Notes: generated by a model not told the origin, from the letters alone. DNA of 20,415 bases from Chara braunii (GCA_003427395.1 BFEA01000628.1:279043-299457); one strand, 5' to 3'. Numbered from the stretch's first letter, positions 8,862 through 16,870 are shown. Numbers and translations: made by a program.

Positions 8862-9245
8862 AAAAATAGAAAACAGAAAATAGAAAAAAGTAAAAACAAA
8901 ATTGAAATTAGTGAGTGCACGAGTACGTTTGTGACACCGCCATCTTTGGCGATTTTTAATTGTTTTTTGGCAGAGCAAAATGCCCTAAAAAATTACAGAT
9001 GTGTACTTCACATTATACAAAACTCATGAAAAAAATATAAAAAAATAATATTTTTCGGCGAAATGAAATGAAAACAGAATATAAAAAGTAAAAAAAAAAC
9101 TGGGCGAACACGATTTAACACCGCCATCTTTGGAGATTTTTTATTTTTTTTTGCCTAAGAAAAATGACTCTTAAATTAACAGGCGTGTACCTCACATGAT
9201 AGAGAACTCATAAATAAAAAATCAGAAAAAACAAGTTACTTTTAG
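8862..9245. repeat. Tandem duplication, 184-bp period, inside the nested insert
   Basis: ACACCGCCATCTTTGG occurs at 8934-8949 and again at 9118-9133. Similarity extends on both sides: an A-rich block before it, then a T-rich block, GTGTAC plus TTCACAT or CTCACAT, and AACTCAT. The copies are diverged, so the duplication is old. Exact ends are uncertain. Confidence 0.65.
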
Positions 9246-9249
9246 GTAT

Positions 9250-9281
9250 CGGAAAAAAAAAAAAAAAAAAAAAAAAAAAAA
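9250..9281. repeat. Poly-A tract inside the nested insert
   Basis: About 31 consecutive A residues lie near the right end of the insert, before the GAACG-rich terminal palindromes. They may be simple slippage, or the relic of a retroposon tail inside the insert. Confidence 0.75.
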
Positions 9282-9386
9282 CACTAAAAAAATAATTGAA
9301 CGTCATTCAATTTTGAACGCGAATTTAAATCCGCGTTCAAACGCACATTTCAACGCGAACGCGCGTTCACGACGTTCGAACGGCTA

Positions 9387-10155
9387 CATAAACATGAGGT
9401 CGCCGACATCGTGTTGGACCGAGTCATGCGTGACCACGACTTACCTCTGAGCATCATATCTAACTGTGACTCGCGCTTTACCAGTCGATTCTGGCGACGA
9501 CTCCACGAGGTTTACGGCACCCCGCTCCGCTTCTCCTCGTCTTACCATCCCCAGACTGATGTCCAGACCGAGGTCACGAACAGGAATCTCGGAGATATTA
9601 TCCGAAAGATTGTTTGGGACGACCAGCAGTGGGATCTCCATCTTGCCCACGCGGAGAAAGCCTACAACCACGCTGTCTAGCCAGCCTCGGGGATGTCGCC
9701 TTACTATCGCGACCTTGACTATCACCCTCGTGTTCCCGCGAACTTCCTTCGACCGTCACAGATGCACCCCAACACGAGTTTTCCCGCGCTGGATGATTGG
9801 GTTGCACACATGACGTCAATCATGAAGATCGCACATGAGCACATAGCCGCTTCCCAGACTCTCATGTCAGCACGTGCGAACCGATCGAGGATGGATCATC
9901 CATTCATAGTCGGTGATGATGTGCTTATCAACGCCCGCCACTTACATCTCGAAGCGGACACACTTCGCAAGTTTCGACGTCCCTTCTTTGGCCCATGCCG
10001 CATCCTCTAGGTCGTCGGTTCTGATACAGCTTCTAGCCCGGTCATCTTCCGTGTGAAGCTGCCCGACTACCTACGCCAGGCTTGTGTGCACGATGTCTAC
10101 CACGTCTCGTTACTGCGTCCTTACCGCAGACCGTCTGAGCGTTTCGTTGGATGAC
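9387..10155 (+). pseudogene. pol: Integrase core (C-terminal half) and GPY/F module
   Basis: The frame from 9387 carries the end of the DDE core. The motif normally reading SDRDSRF is SNCDSRF, so the second catalytic Asp is Asn (9462-9464). The catalytic Glu (YHPQTDVQTEVTNR, 9570-9572) is kept with 35 residues between, the usual spacing. A TAG (9678-9680) interrupts just before PASGMSPYY, and another TAG (10008-10010) follows the GPY/F-like motif RRPFFGPCRIL. The frame then runs through VYHVSLLRPY to a TGA at about 10153. With the first Asp deleted upstream and the second changed, the triad is lost. Confidence 0.87.
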
Positions 10156-10522
10156 CATACGAGCGCCCTCCACCCATCATGGTGGACGGCCACGAGGAGT
10201 TCCTCGTTTCAGACATCATTGGTCGTCGAGTCACCGACGACAACCCTCCTCACGTCCAGTATCTCGTACGTTGGAAGGGTTACCCTGATGAGGAGGCTAC
10301 CTGGGAGCCCCTCGAGCACTTGCAGCACGCTCGCATATTGGTGCGTGCCTACGACCGTGCTCGTCGTGCTCGGTCGACTGCTCCCCCTCAGCCCACTGAC
10401 CCTCCTCCTTCTCCCTTGGCTGAGGAGACCGCCGAAGTCGAGCCTGCCCCTTCTTAGTCAGACCTTCAGCAGTAGTCGGATGCTTCTGAGCGTCCACAGC
10501 GCACTCGTCGTCGTCCTGCTTG
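10156..10522 (+). pseudogene. C-terminal chromodomain of the polyprotein
   Basis: In the same frame as integrase, about 10194-10370 encodes a chromodomain: EFLVSDIIGRRV, then VQYLVRWKGYPDEEATWEP and a C-terminal helix. The aromatic cage positions (Y/F, W, Y/F) are all aromatic (F, W, Y). Such chromodomains on chromovirus integrase are known to direct insertion to chromatin carrying particular histone marks. This module has no internal stop between 10156 and the TAG at 10455-10457. An acidic then basic tail with another TAG (about 10473) ends at a TGA at 10520-10522, which may be the original stop. Confidence 0.9.
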
Positions 10523-11684
10523 ATACGACGATTGACTCTGACTTACCTTCCCACATCTTTGACTTCTCAGTACTCCATCCACATCAGTTTTGCTACTTCA
10601 TCTCGTCGACGTCACGGCTCTTCCTCGACGACATTCCGGACTTCTCATCATGGACGTCATCGGCAGCTTCATGAACTTCGTCACGATCAGCTCTGCCTAC
10701 TTCAGACGTCGTCACTCTCTTACCACTTTACCCTATACAGTACCCTTGTTGTGTCGCATGATGGTCTCCCTTTAGCCGGGTTCCTCTCAGTTGGGCTCTT
10801 CTTTGGTATACGCATAGGCAATGGGACCGTAGCGTTGCCCTAGCTTCCCATCTTACGGACCTAGCTCCGACTTCCCTCACTTTAGGAGTCATTTGCATGA
10901 TTCCCTTACCCATCACCTTTCTACCCTCTGCCGGCCCTCACGCCCTAATTAGGCAGCCTAGCATGCTTCATCTAGGTGCGCCCAGTATACCAGGCTCCCT
11001 TGTTCCTTTGCATGGTCGACCCTCCATAGCGGTCACCCCTTTAGTTGAGCATTACCCGCCCTGATGATCTATCTGTTAGGATCATTGGTTCTGTTCGCTC
11101 CTAGTTCCCTACCCTTATTGAGCCTGATGACATGTGTTCCCCCTGTCACTAGGTGTGGATGCCCTTAGGAGTTTTCGACCCCTAGGCTGCATTCGCCACC
11201 CTCGGATATCATCCCACCCTTTGGTTTGCGACACACTTCTCCTGTGACATATGGTTCACTTATTGTTGCTTGTTGCTCTCAGACTGAGGCTACTGCCTCT
11301 GACACTTCTATGATTTAGTTGTTCTGCTTTTGCTGTTCTTAGAACTTATACACTAGTCATCTTTTTCCAAACTAAGGCTACTGCCTCCAACATTTTAGGA
11401 TCTAGTTGTCATTACTTTCTGCTTTCCTAGGACATATATGCTAGTTAGTTGCTTCTGCTTCCCTACGACATGTATGCTAGTTAGTTCCTTCTGCTTTCAC
11501 TTAGGCTGTTAGCTGTGACATTGTTGCTTTGTTACATTTTCTATCCTAGGTTGCATCGCATGGACTCAGCATGGAGCTTGCTCCGCATCCTAGACTACTC
11601 AGGGTTTTTTTTTTCTTTGGTAGAGTTCCGCTTCTTGGCGGAAGCGTGCTTATATCTAGGCGATCCATCACGGGCCGAGGATCA
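10523..11684 (+). other. Retrotransposon 3' non-coding region
   Basis: These 1.16 kb lie between the polyprotein and the 3' LTR and show no recognisable domain; the open frames are short. Local repeats are present at 11286-11500. The last bases before the LTR (CGGGCCGAGGATCA) are only partly purine, so the polypurine tract that primes plus-strand synthesis is missing or decayed. Confidence 0.6.
11286..11500 (+). repeat. Diverged short tandem repeats in the 3' region
   Basis: GGCTACTGCCTC occurs at 11288-11299 and 11376-11387 (88 bp apart), each followed by ...GATTTAGTTGT or ...GATCTAGTTGT. A second set has a 36-bp period: TATGCTAGTTAGTT at 11437-11450 and 11473-11486, with TTCTGCTT flanks, giving a little over two copies. 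Confidence 0.7.
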
Positions 11685-11993
11685 TGTAGCGGACCTCTGC
11701 TTGGCTTGTGAGACCAGCCCCTTGGCCTGTTCTCACAATCCTGTGTTCTATTCGAGGCAGTCAAGTCCAGGCTGGTACCTCTGACGGTACCAGCCAGTCC
11801 GATCCAGTCTCGTGAGTCCACTGGGGTATACCCCAGCTGTTGTTTGTTTTCTGTCTGATTCTGCATTCGCGCAGTTTGGAGTACGTGCGTTGGAGTCTGG
11901 CGTGGGAGCTGCGCTGTGCCATCTCACTCCCCCTTCTTCCTCTATCTCCATCTCTATCTCTGGCGGAGCACCACACCCGGTGGGTCCGCCACA
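11685..11993 (+). repeat. 3' long terminal repeat (309 bp)
   Basis: It starts TGTAGCGGACC and ends GGGTCCGCCACA; the two ends are nearly perfect short inverted repeats. The copy has the same length as the 5' LTR and aligns without gaps. Homology ends exactly at 11993, where AGGAG and the interrupted flanking ORF begin. The TATA-centred palindrome is kept at 11821-11836. Confidence 0.9.
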
Positions 11994-11998
11994 AGGAG
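11994..11998. other. Target-site duplication, right copy (AGGAG)
   Basis: These five bases match 847-851 exactly and directly follow the CA end of the 3' LTR. Confidence 0.88.
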
Positions 11999-12935
11999 GG
12001 CAAGATTCTTCGTCTGCAAGGGGAGCTGATGGAGCAGAGGAGACGGGTTACGAGCAACCAAACAGATAGTGATGAGATTTATGCCCTGACGCAGGAAATT
12101 GAGGAGCTGTGAGGCACGGAGTTTGTGAAGAGGAAGTTTGAGACCAAGATCGGGCGCCTTAGGCCAGAAATCAACCTATTACGAGATCCGAGTATGCATG
12201 CGGAGGAGGAAGCAAAAACGTGGAAGAATGAGGCGCTTCTACCAGGGAATACACCGGGGCAACATCGATGTCGCTATCCCAGAGTGTTCGAACCGAGGTA
12301 CCCCTAAGCCATGTTGCACAGATGATTTGAGGCGAGTGGATAAATGGAGAGAGGATTACAGGAAGGTTCAACGGATGCAGTGTGTATAAATGTGGAGATG
12401 GCAATGTTGAAAGAGAAGAGAGTGAACTCACAGAAGAAGAGGGTGGAGGCTGAGATGCAGGTGAGAAGCCTACAGGAGCAGCTGAGCAAGCCTACTACTA
12501 CTGACGTGGATAAGGAACCGGAGATGGGGGGAACTAATTTGAAACAACGATTAGAAGCAGTGGTACTGAGGTCGGCCAAGAAGGGAAAGAAAGCGACCTT
12601 AGGCTTGGTGGTACATACGACCACTGGCAGCAAGTATAAGGGACAGAAGGTTAATGAGCGTTATGCATTCATGAAGAATCATCATCAGGAGTTTCATAGG
12701 CTGAGAAAAAATGGATTGGAGCTGGATTGCAAGGAGGCAGACATTAAGCTTGGTAAAGTGGAGGAAATGATCGATGGTATTCAGTTGCATACCGGGCCAA
12801 CAAAGCTTTCCAGCTACTAAAGAGAGGCAAGCGGCAGGTGGACGGGGAGTGTTCAGTGTATGGCATGGATGAGGATGGAACGCAGAGGGTGTCTATTAGG
12901 CCGGAAGATGCTGATGAGAGGAGCGTTGAGCTCTA
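11999..12935 (+). pseudogene. Decayed coiled-coil / SAP-like protein, 5' part of interrupted gene
   Basis: An ORF in pieces starts at the retrotransposon junction (GKILRLQGELMEQRRR). It crosses a TGA (12110-12112, probably from an Arg codon) and continues in frame as a Lys/Glu/Arg-rich coiled coil to about 12250. After a frameshift comes RGTPKPCCTDDLRRVDKWRE, then another shift near 12385 to a second coiled coil (12390-12480, AEMQVRSLQEQLSK). A Thr/Gly linker and GGTNLKQRLEAVV follow. The segment FHRLRKNGLELDCKEADIKL then MIDGI resembles a SAP-type helix-extension-helix, a DNA-binding fold. A last shift at about 12785 gives a tail ending at TAG 12933-12935. The family name is not known to me. 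Partners would be the Ser-rich and GIY-YIG segments downstream. Confidence 0.6.
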
Positions 12936-13290
12936 GGGAGACACCCCAAGCGTGGTCGATCTTCGGTCGCTAGTTTTTAAGTGTCTTAGTAAACGCCGTG
13001 GGGATCTTTCTTTCTCTTACTCTGGTTCTTCTTGTTCGAATAACGTGTTGGAGGTGCCTTCAGATGCAGCGATGATTAATGTTAATGTTAATGTTCCTTT
13101 CCTATCATGCTCGTCCCATTCTGCTTCGTTCTGCCCTCCTACGACTGTGGTCTCGAACTCTAAATCCTCTTTCTCTTCTCCCCCTATGGTGCTTCCTTGA
13201 AGTTCCTTCTGAGTTACGTGACACCCGGGGTCGAGGCCACGGGCAATTTGGTCGCCATGGCCACGGCCAGGAGGCCCAGTTCTCGACCTA
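12936..13290 (+). pseudogene. Ser-rich then Arg/Gly/His-rich continuation of the interrupted gene
   Basis: The frame after the TAG at 12933-12935 stays open to a TGA at 13198-13200 and is Ser/Val/Asn-rich, with no domain I recognise. One frame over, 13190-13290 reads RGRGHGQFGRHGHGQ, an Arg/Gly/His-rich repeat like those in nucleic-acid-binding tails. Both may be disordered parts of the same degenerate protein. The evidence is composition and placement only. Confidence 0.35.
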
Positions 13291-13299
13291 TTTTTTTGG

Positions 13300-13430
13300 A
13301 TTTTTTTTTTAGGGTAAAAAAATGCCAAAAAAAAAAAAGAAAAAAAGCAGTATTTTTTTTTTCGTATTTTTTTCATGAACGATATGGTGTTAGAGTCCTT
13401 TTAAAATTTTTGCACAGGGAACCTTCTTCT
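13300..13430. other. A/T-homopolymer filler, no gene
   Basis: Alternating runs of T and A (several of 8-12 bases) follow the last coding-like sequence. Nothing else is visible. Confidence 0.7.
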
Positions 13431-13439
13431 TCTTTGCTG

Positions 13440-13523
13440 TTTTCTTTTTCCCCTTCTTCTTCCTTGCTGTTTTTCTTTCCCCTTCTTCTTCTTCTTCTTC
13501 TTCTTCTTCTCCTCCTCCTCCTC
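13440..13523 (+). repeat. CTTCTT / TTC / CTC microsatellite
   Basis: Two copies of a TTCTTCTTyCTTGCTGTTTTyCTTT phrase lead into (TTC)n at about 13482-13510 and (CTC)n at about 13510-13523. The run is pyrimidine-rich on the plus strand. Confidence 0.85.
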
Positions 13524-13547
13524 CTTCGGGCAATTCAGCGGTGGTGG

Positions 13548-13548
<1 letters not shown>

Positions 13549-13586
<38 letters not shown>
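13549..13586. repeat. (CA)19 microsatellite
   Basis: There are nineteen uninterrupted CA units. The Thr/His and Val/Cys frames across it are artefacts. Confidence 0.95.
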
Positions 13587-13589
<3 letters not shown>

Positions 13590-13652
13590 CAGCTGGCCTC
13601 ATGGTACTTCCGGTAGAAAATGGATACACTGCATGAGAGAGAGAGAGAGAGG

Positions 13653-13693
<41 letters not shown>

Positions 13694-13736
13694 AGTCTCC
13701 AACCTCGCAGCTCGCCTCATGGTACTACCATAGATA
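13590..13736. repeat. Duplicated microsatellite-flanking unit, 118-bp offset
   Basis: CAGCTGGCCTCATGGTACT (13590-13608) recurs with one change at 13708-13726. The following text (TAGAA...ATGGA..ACACTGC) also recurs further right, near 13765-13790. Each copy leads into dinucleotide repeats, so a unit consisting of unique sequence plus a microsatellite has been duplicated. Confidence 0.7.
13635..13691. repeat. (GA)n microsatellite
   Basis: There are nearly 29 GA units with one GGGG interruption near 13651-13655. Confidence 0.95.
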
Positions 13737-13793
13737 GGATGAGCAAAATCTAACGATTCTACCGCTAGAACATGGAACTATACACTGCTAGAC

Positions 13794-13838
13794 TTGTTTG
13801 TTTGTTTGTTTGTTTATGTGTTTGTGTGTGTGTGTGTA

Positions 13839-13905
<67 letters not shown>

Positions 13906-13912
13906 CACACAT
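13794..13912. repeat. Compound (GTTT)n-(TG)n-(GA)n microsatellite
   Basis: GTTT units run to about 13815, TG units to about 13856, and GA units to about 13904, then a few AC units. Homopolymer T tracts follow at 13947-13964 and 13995-14010. Confidence 0.92.
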
Positions 13913-14159
13913 ACACAACATAAACAAAAAAAAAATGGTGATAGTTTTTTTTTTTTTTTTTTTTCCCTGAAACCCCCCCTCCCAAAAATTTCATTTTTTT
14001 TTTTTTTTTTACTTGATTATGGTGGGGGACGTCATGCGCAGGTGATGCGCACGCCCTGATTTTGGGTGCGCCGCTTCGCCTGCACGCAGCGTGGCTGCAA
14101 AAAAACTCGATCGCGATTGACGTCCTAGGCTGCGAGATCCGAGGCCGAGGGTGCCACAT

Positions 14160-15078
14160 AGCTTCTGAGTCTAGTCATTTTTTTCTTCAAAATCGGGAAA
14201 TTAATGCTTTCTATATCGTCGTACCTTTGATTGTGAATGGACATATTCCATGGGCGAAGAAGCTGAAAGGATATCTATGCGATCATTTGGCTGATTGTTT
14301 TGATTTCGAGAAGTGTGATGGGCACCTTGTGTATGCACTGGTTTTGCCATGGACACTCCATATATATGTAGGGTCTACGGTGAGATCTTTACCTATGAGG
14401 TGTAATGAACATGTGTACAGGGCTCTTCATCCGCACGTGGTAAATGGAGGAAAGTCGAACCATAGGTTGTAAAGTTAGTTGAAATAATGTTGAATTGGGC
14501 AGTATGTAGCCATACCCATTTTTCCCTGCGACGAGAGAGATGTCTTGCATCTTGAGAAGTGTGCTATTCATTGGTTGTATCCACACTTGAATAGCAAGGA
14601 GAAGGGGAAAAAGGTGAGACGGAAACGTCCGGGGAAACATGAAAGACGAAGGGAGGTCTTAAGGGAGGGGGGGTCGGTGAATAACGGTGGGTGTTGGACG
14701 CACTTGATTTTCAATTCCACTATTGGGGCAACCACGCCTCAATTGTCAATGATCTTGGAGAGATGCGGGACAGATAAGATCTATTCGGTTGGGATTGCGT
14801 GCACGGGAGGAGATAGACTGGTAGATGATCGCAAGGTGCTAAAACAGAAGTTTGGGTCGACCTTGATTCGGACTAAGGGTTGTACGGATCCCCTAAGGAA
14901 GAGCTGGGGTCGGCTAATGTTTGGGGGGTTCGTGTTTGTTTCTGCTATCGTTCCTTTTATGTCACGATCACTGATTTTGGAGCCCACTCTGGCCAAGCTG
15001 TTGTCCGACCCGTCAAATAGGAAGGACTTGATGGGGTGGGATTTTCCGGTATTGGTACGACCAGTGTTGTCACCGTGA
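14160..15078 (+). pseudogene. GIY-YIG nuclease-like protein (decayed), 3' part of interrupted gene
   Basis: GIY-YIG domains are small metal-dependent endonucleases found in homing enzymes, UvrC, SLX1 and Penelope-like retroelements. The frame open from about 14056 encodes a hydrophobic segment, then WTLHIYVGSTVRSL (YVGST at 14365-14379) and CNEHV. This matches strand 2 (the YIG-type motif) and the Arg/His helix of the fold. A TAA at 14470-14472 interrupts. Another frame (from about 14545) continues with LEKCAIHWLYPHLN, matching the family's catalytic Glu helix and P-x-LN end, then a very basic stretch (KKVRRKRPGKHERRR). About 130 more residues to a TGA at 15076-15078 are unassigned. It lies downstream of the coiled-coil part on the same strand, so the two may be one gene. 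Confidence 0.5.
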
Positions 15079-15141
15079 ACGTGGCCGACACCGGTTGGTC
15101 GGTCATATGCCCCTGCGCCCGTGAACAGCCGTTCAAGGTGA
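15070..15141. other. Inverted repeat, 12-bp arms
   Basis: TCACCGTGAACG (15070-15081) and CGTTCAAGGTGA (15130-15141) pair with one mismatch around a 48-nt loop that contains its own CACCGGTTGG-type dyads. It overlaps the end of the GIY-YIG-related ORF. Function unknown. Confidence 0.5.
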
Positions 15142-15903
15142 CCAGCCAAACGACGAAAGAGCAACCTTTTTTTTTTTTTTTTTCCTTCCTGCTCACCCTC
15201 ATACTATCTCTCCAAGCCCCACATCGTGATTCGTGATGAGATTAAAAAAAAAAAAAAAAAAACTGAAATAACCTACAAAACAACAAACAAAAATGCTTAC
15301 TTTGGTTGGTTCCGTTTTTTTCCTTTTCTTTTTGAAGTCAAGATGCAAGGAAAATGTATTTCAACCCATGGAAAGTCGACGCCTGTACACCCTAAGTGCC
15401 TCCCTTAAGGGGAGTTGCTTGGCTCTGCCACCAACTAGTTTCCTAATGACTGTACCACACCAAAGTTGTCGTGCAAATACCTGATGTGGAAAACAGGAAA
15501 CTTCAGTGCTAGTTATCGGGGTACTCACGTAAGGTCGTCCTTCCTAGCCAACCAGGTAGGTCACTTCCCCCTTCCTTTCGTAAGTGCATGCTCCCGTTCC
15601 TTCCACTGGATAATGGACAGAAAAGTCGCCCATTTGCCCATCTCGCCAAAACGAACATGATTTTTTCGCTAAGAGGTGGGAAAACACATTTCCAATGGAA
15701 GACACACATAAATTTCGCCCTCTTTTCTCTCTTCCTCTCTTGTTCCAATTCCCCTCTTCCCCGCCGTTCCTATCTTCGTACCGCTTCACACCGTGTCCAA
15801 CTCTCACTGAATCTGGTCGGGAGCCCGTCCAAATACATACAAATTCAAACAGAGCATGAGTAACTCGAGTCTCGGCACATGAACGAGTGACAATGGTAAC
15901 TGC
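15142..15903. other. Unassigned AT-rich stretch with T and A tracts
   Basis: A T tract (about 15167-15183) and an A tract (about 15244-15261) bracket a short pyrimidine-rich segment. A short near-palindrome sits at 15400-15414 around CCCTTAAGGG. The remaining frames are short and match nothing I know. Confidence 0.5.
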
Positions 15904-16558
15904 GAAGAGGATTGTCACCGACACGTCACGCTCTACGAGGATCAAGAAGGTTTGTGCAACTATGAATATCACAGGAATGAAAACGATGATCACGAAGAAG
16001 ATCACGACTGCTATGACAACAAGGGATACGACGAGCGTGGAAGCGAACTCGATTAGTATGACAAGCACCAAGCTGGCCGCTAGCATGATGATCAGCACAT
16101 CGGATATAACCGGGATTATGATAACGATCTTTGTGACGAGTGGGGCATGCTGCTGTAGTCCTTGCTCCACTACTCACCGCATGTGCAAAATGAGAATGAA
16201 TCTTTCCTCTGGGCCTCTAGTCAAGGGAAGGTGCATTATCACGAAGCCACCCACTATGCTCAAAGGGATGAAGAATAACTTTGTTGTTAGCATACTTCCG
16301 AACGTGTTCCCAGATGGTCACAACCACGACAAAGGACAAGGCCAAGATCAATATGTCAGGAAACGTTTGGATCTTAACAATGACTACGTTGATAAAGATG
16401 AACCCGATAAGCACTATGAATTATGCTTGTTACAATGGTGAAGGGGTGTGCGACGAGATCAAGAGAACAAACAGAATGATGACAACCAAGATGAATGCGA
16501 CCTCGATGATGAGCACAAACACCTATTGAAGATCTCGGTCGCAACCTTGTTGGCGGTC
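15904..16558 (+). pseudogene. Asp/Asn/His-rich low-complexity coding remnant
   Basis: From 15904 one plus-strand frame is strongly acidic and polar, with many Asp, His, Glu, Asn and Tyr (for example NDDHEEDHDCYDNKGYDE), until stops at about 16051, 16081 and 16156. From about 16310 another frame has the same flavour (DGHNHDKGQGQDQ, then NDDNQDECDLDDEHKH) across a TGA at 16439-16441, ending at a TAG near 16558. The underlying DNA is a degenerate GAT/GAC/CAC/AAC pattern. It could be a disordered, metal-binding-like protein segment or simple imperfect repeat DNA. No domain is recognised. Confidence 0.35.
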
Positions 16559-16643
16559 TAGATCGTAACCACGAAGGCGACCTCAAGTTGTATTGAGATC
16601 GTGATCACGACTATCGGACGGAGCAGGAATGAACCTCCAGTTG

Positions 16644-16870
16644 GATCATAGAAAAGTGTATTGCCAATTGGTGATGAATCCTCTGTTAAAACGATAGATC
16701 CCTAAATATGCGTTTTATCTACATTATCATTTATTAGAAAGAGATGTCAAAATGTTAGGCAACGCTCGTGGAGGTGGTCTAACTGCTTTACTTGTTATCG
16801 AAACCCAAGCTGGAGATGTGTCTGGTTATATTCCTATCAATGTAATCTCCATTACGGACAGAGAAATTGG
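16644..16870 (+). pseudogene. atp1: Organellar ATP synthase alpha subunit fragment
   Basis: The frame containing 16752 encodes a piece of F1-ATPase subunit alpha. After VYCQ and LLKR-like remnants (family: AYRQMSLLLRR) and a TAG at 16695-16697 it reads [15 protein letters not shown]. It then has [19 protein letters not shown] and [11 protein letters not shown], which are highly conserved catalytic-domain sequences close to the nucleotide site. VIETQ and the Lys-Met before the loop are more typical of mitochondrial atp1 than plastid atpA. Only about 75 of roughly 500 residues are present. Similarity stops after ITD; the frame then runs about 24 unrelated codons to TAA (16940-16942). It is best read as an organelle-to-nucleus transfer that has decayed, since several invariant residues are changed. 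The A/T-ending codons also suggest organelle origin. Confidence 0.75.

Larger units (their letters stand above)
8633..9381. mobile_element. 749-bp nested insert with GAACG-palindrome ends
   Basis: The integrase text breaks at 8632 and resumes at about 9387. GGCTA at 8628-8632 is repeated at 9382-9386, a candidate 5-bp target-site duplication. Both ends are crowded with CGTTC/GAACG palindromes. On the left are a perfect TGCACGCGCGTGCA (8686-8699) and GTTCAG-AAA-CTGAAC. On the right are TTGAACGCG paired with CGCGTTCAA (9313-9321 and 9332-9340), GAACGCGCGTTC (9357-9368) and CGTTCGAACG (9373-9382). The middle is A-rich with a two-copy repeat of 184-bp period and no protein. Classical terminal inverted repeats are not clear. 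Excision would not restore one continuous frame. Confidence 0.55.
852..11993 (+). mobile_element. Degenerate full-length Ty3/Gypsy chromovirus LTR retrotransposon
   Basis: This is one LTR retrotransposon with both LTRs, a target-site duplication and a primer-binding site. Its polyprotein order, gag, protease, RT, RNase H, integrase, chromodomain, is that of Ty3/Gypsy chromoviruses; Copia elements place integrase before RT. The coding part is in at least four reading frames with many in-frame stops, so it cannot make a functional polyprotein. The length is 11,142 bp, of which about 1.27 kb comes from two nested insertions (7395-7911 and 8633-9381) and perhaps 0.56 kb from an inverted-repeat unit in the leader. 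LTR divergence of about 10% indicates an old insertion. No convincing polypurine tract is visible before the 3' LTR. Confidence 0.9.

Noticed and set aside
3269-10475. TAG read as Gln (alternative genetic code) because most internal stops fall at former Gln codons
   Set aside because: TGA stops and several frameshifts are also present, and conserved catalytic residues are altered, so ordinary pseudogene decay explains the data better.
14781-15164. TGRTNTGKS-like P-loop on the minus strand
   Set aside because: The spacing fits only loosely, no other NTPase motif follows, and the plus strand has the better-supported frame.
15544-16170. A 208-codon minus-strand frame that looks like a multi-pass membrane protein
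   Set aside because: Its Val/Ile-rich text is the complement of a GAY/CAC/AAC-rich pattern on the plus strand (GTC, GTG and ATC codons arise automatically). No loop or topology pattern or family match is visible.
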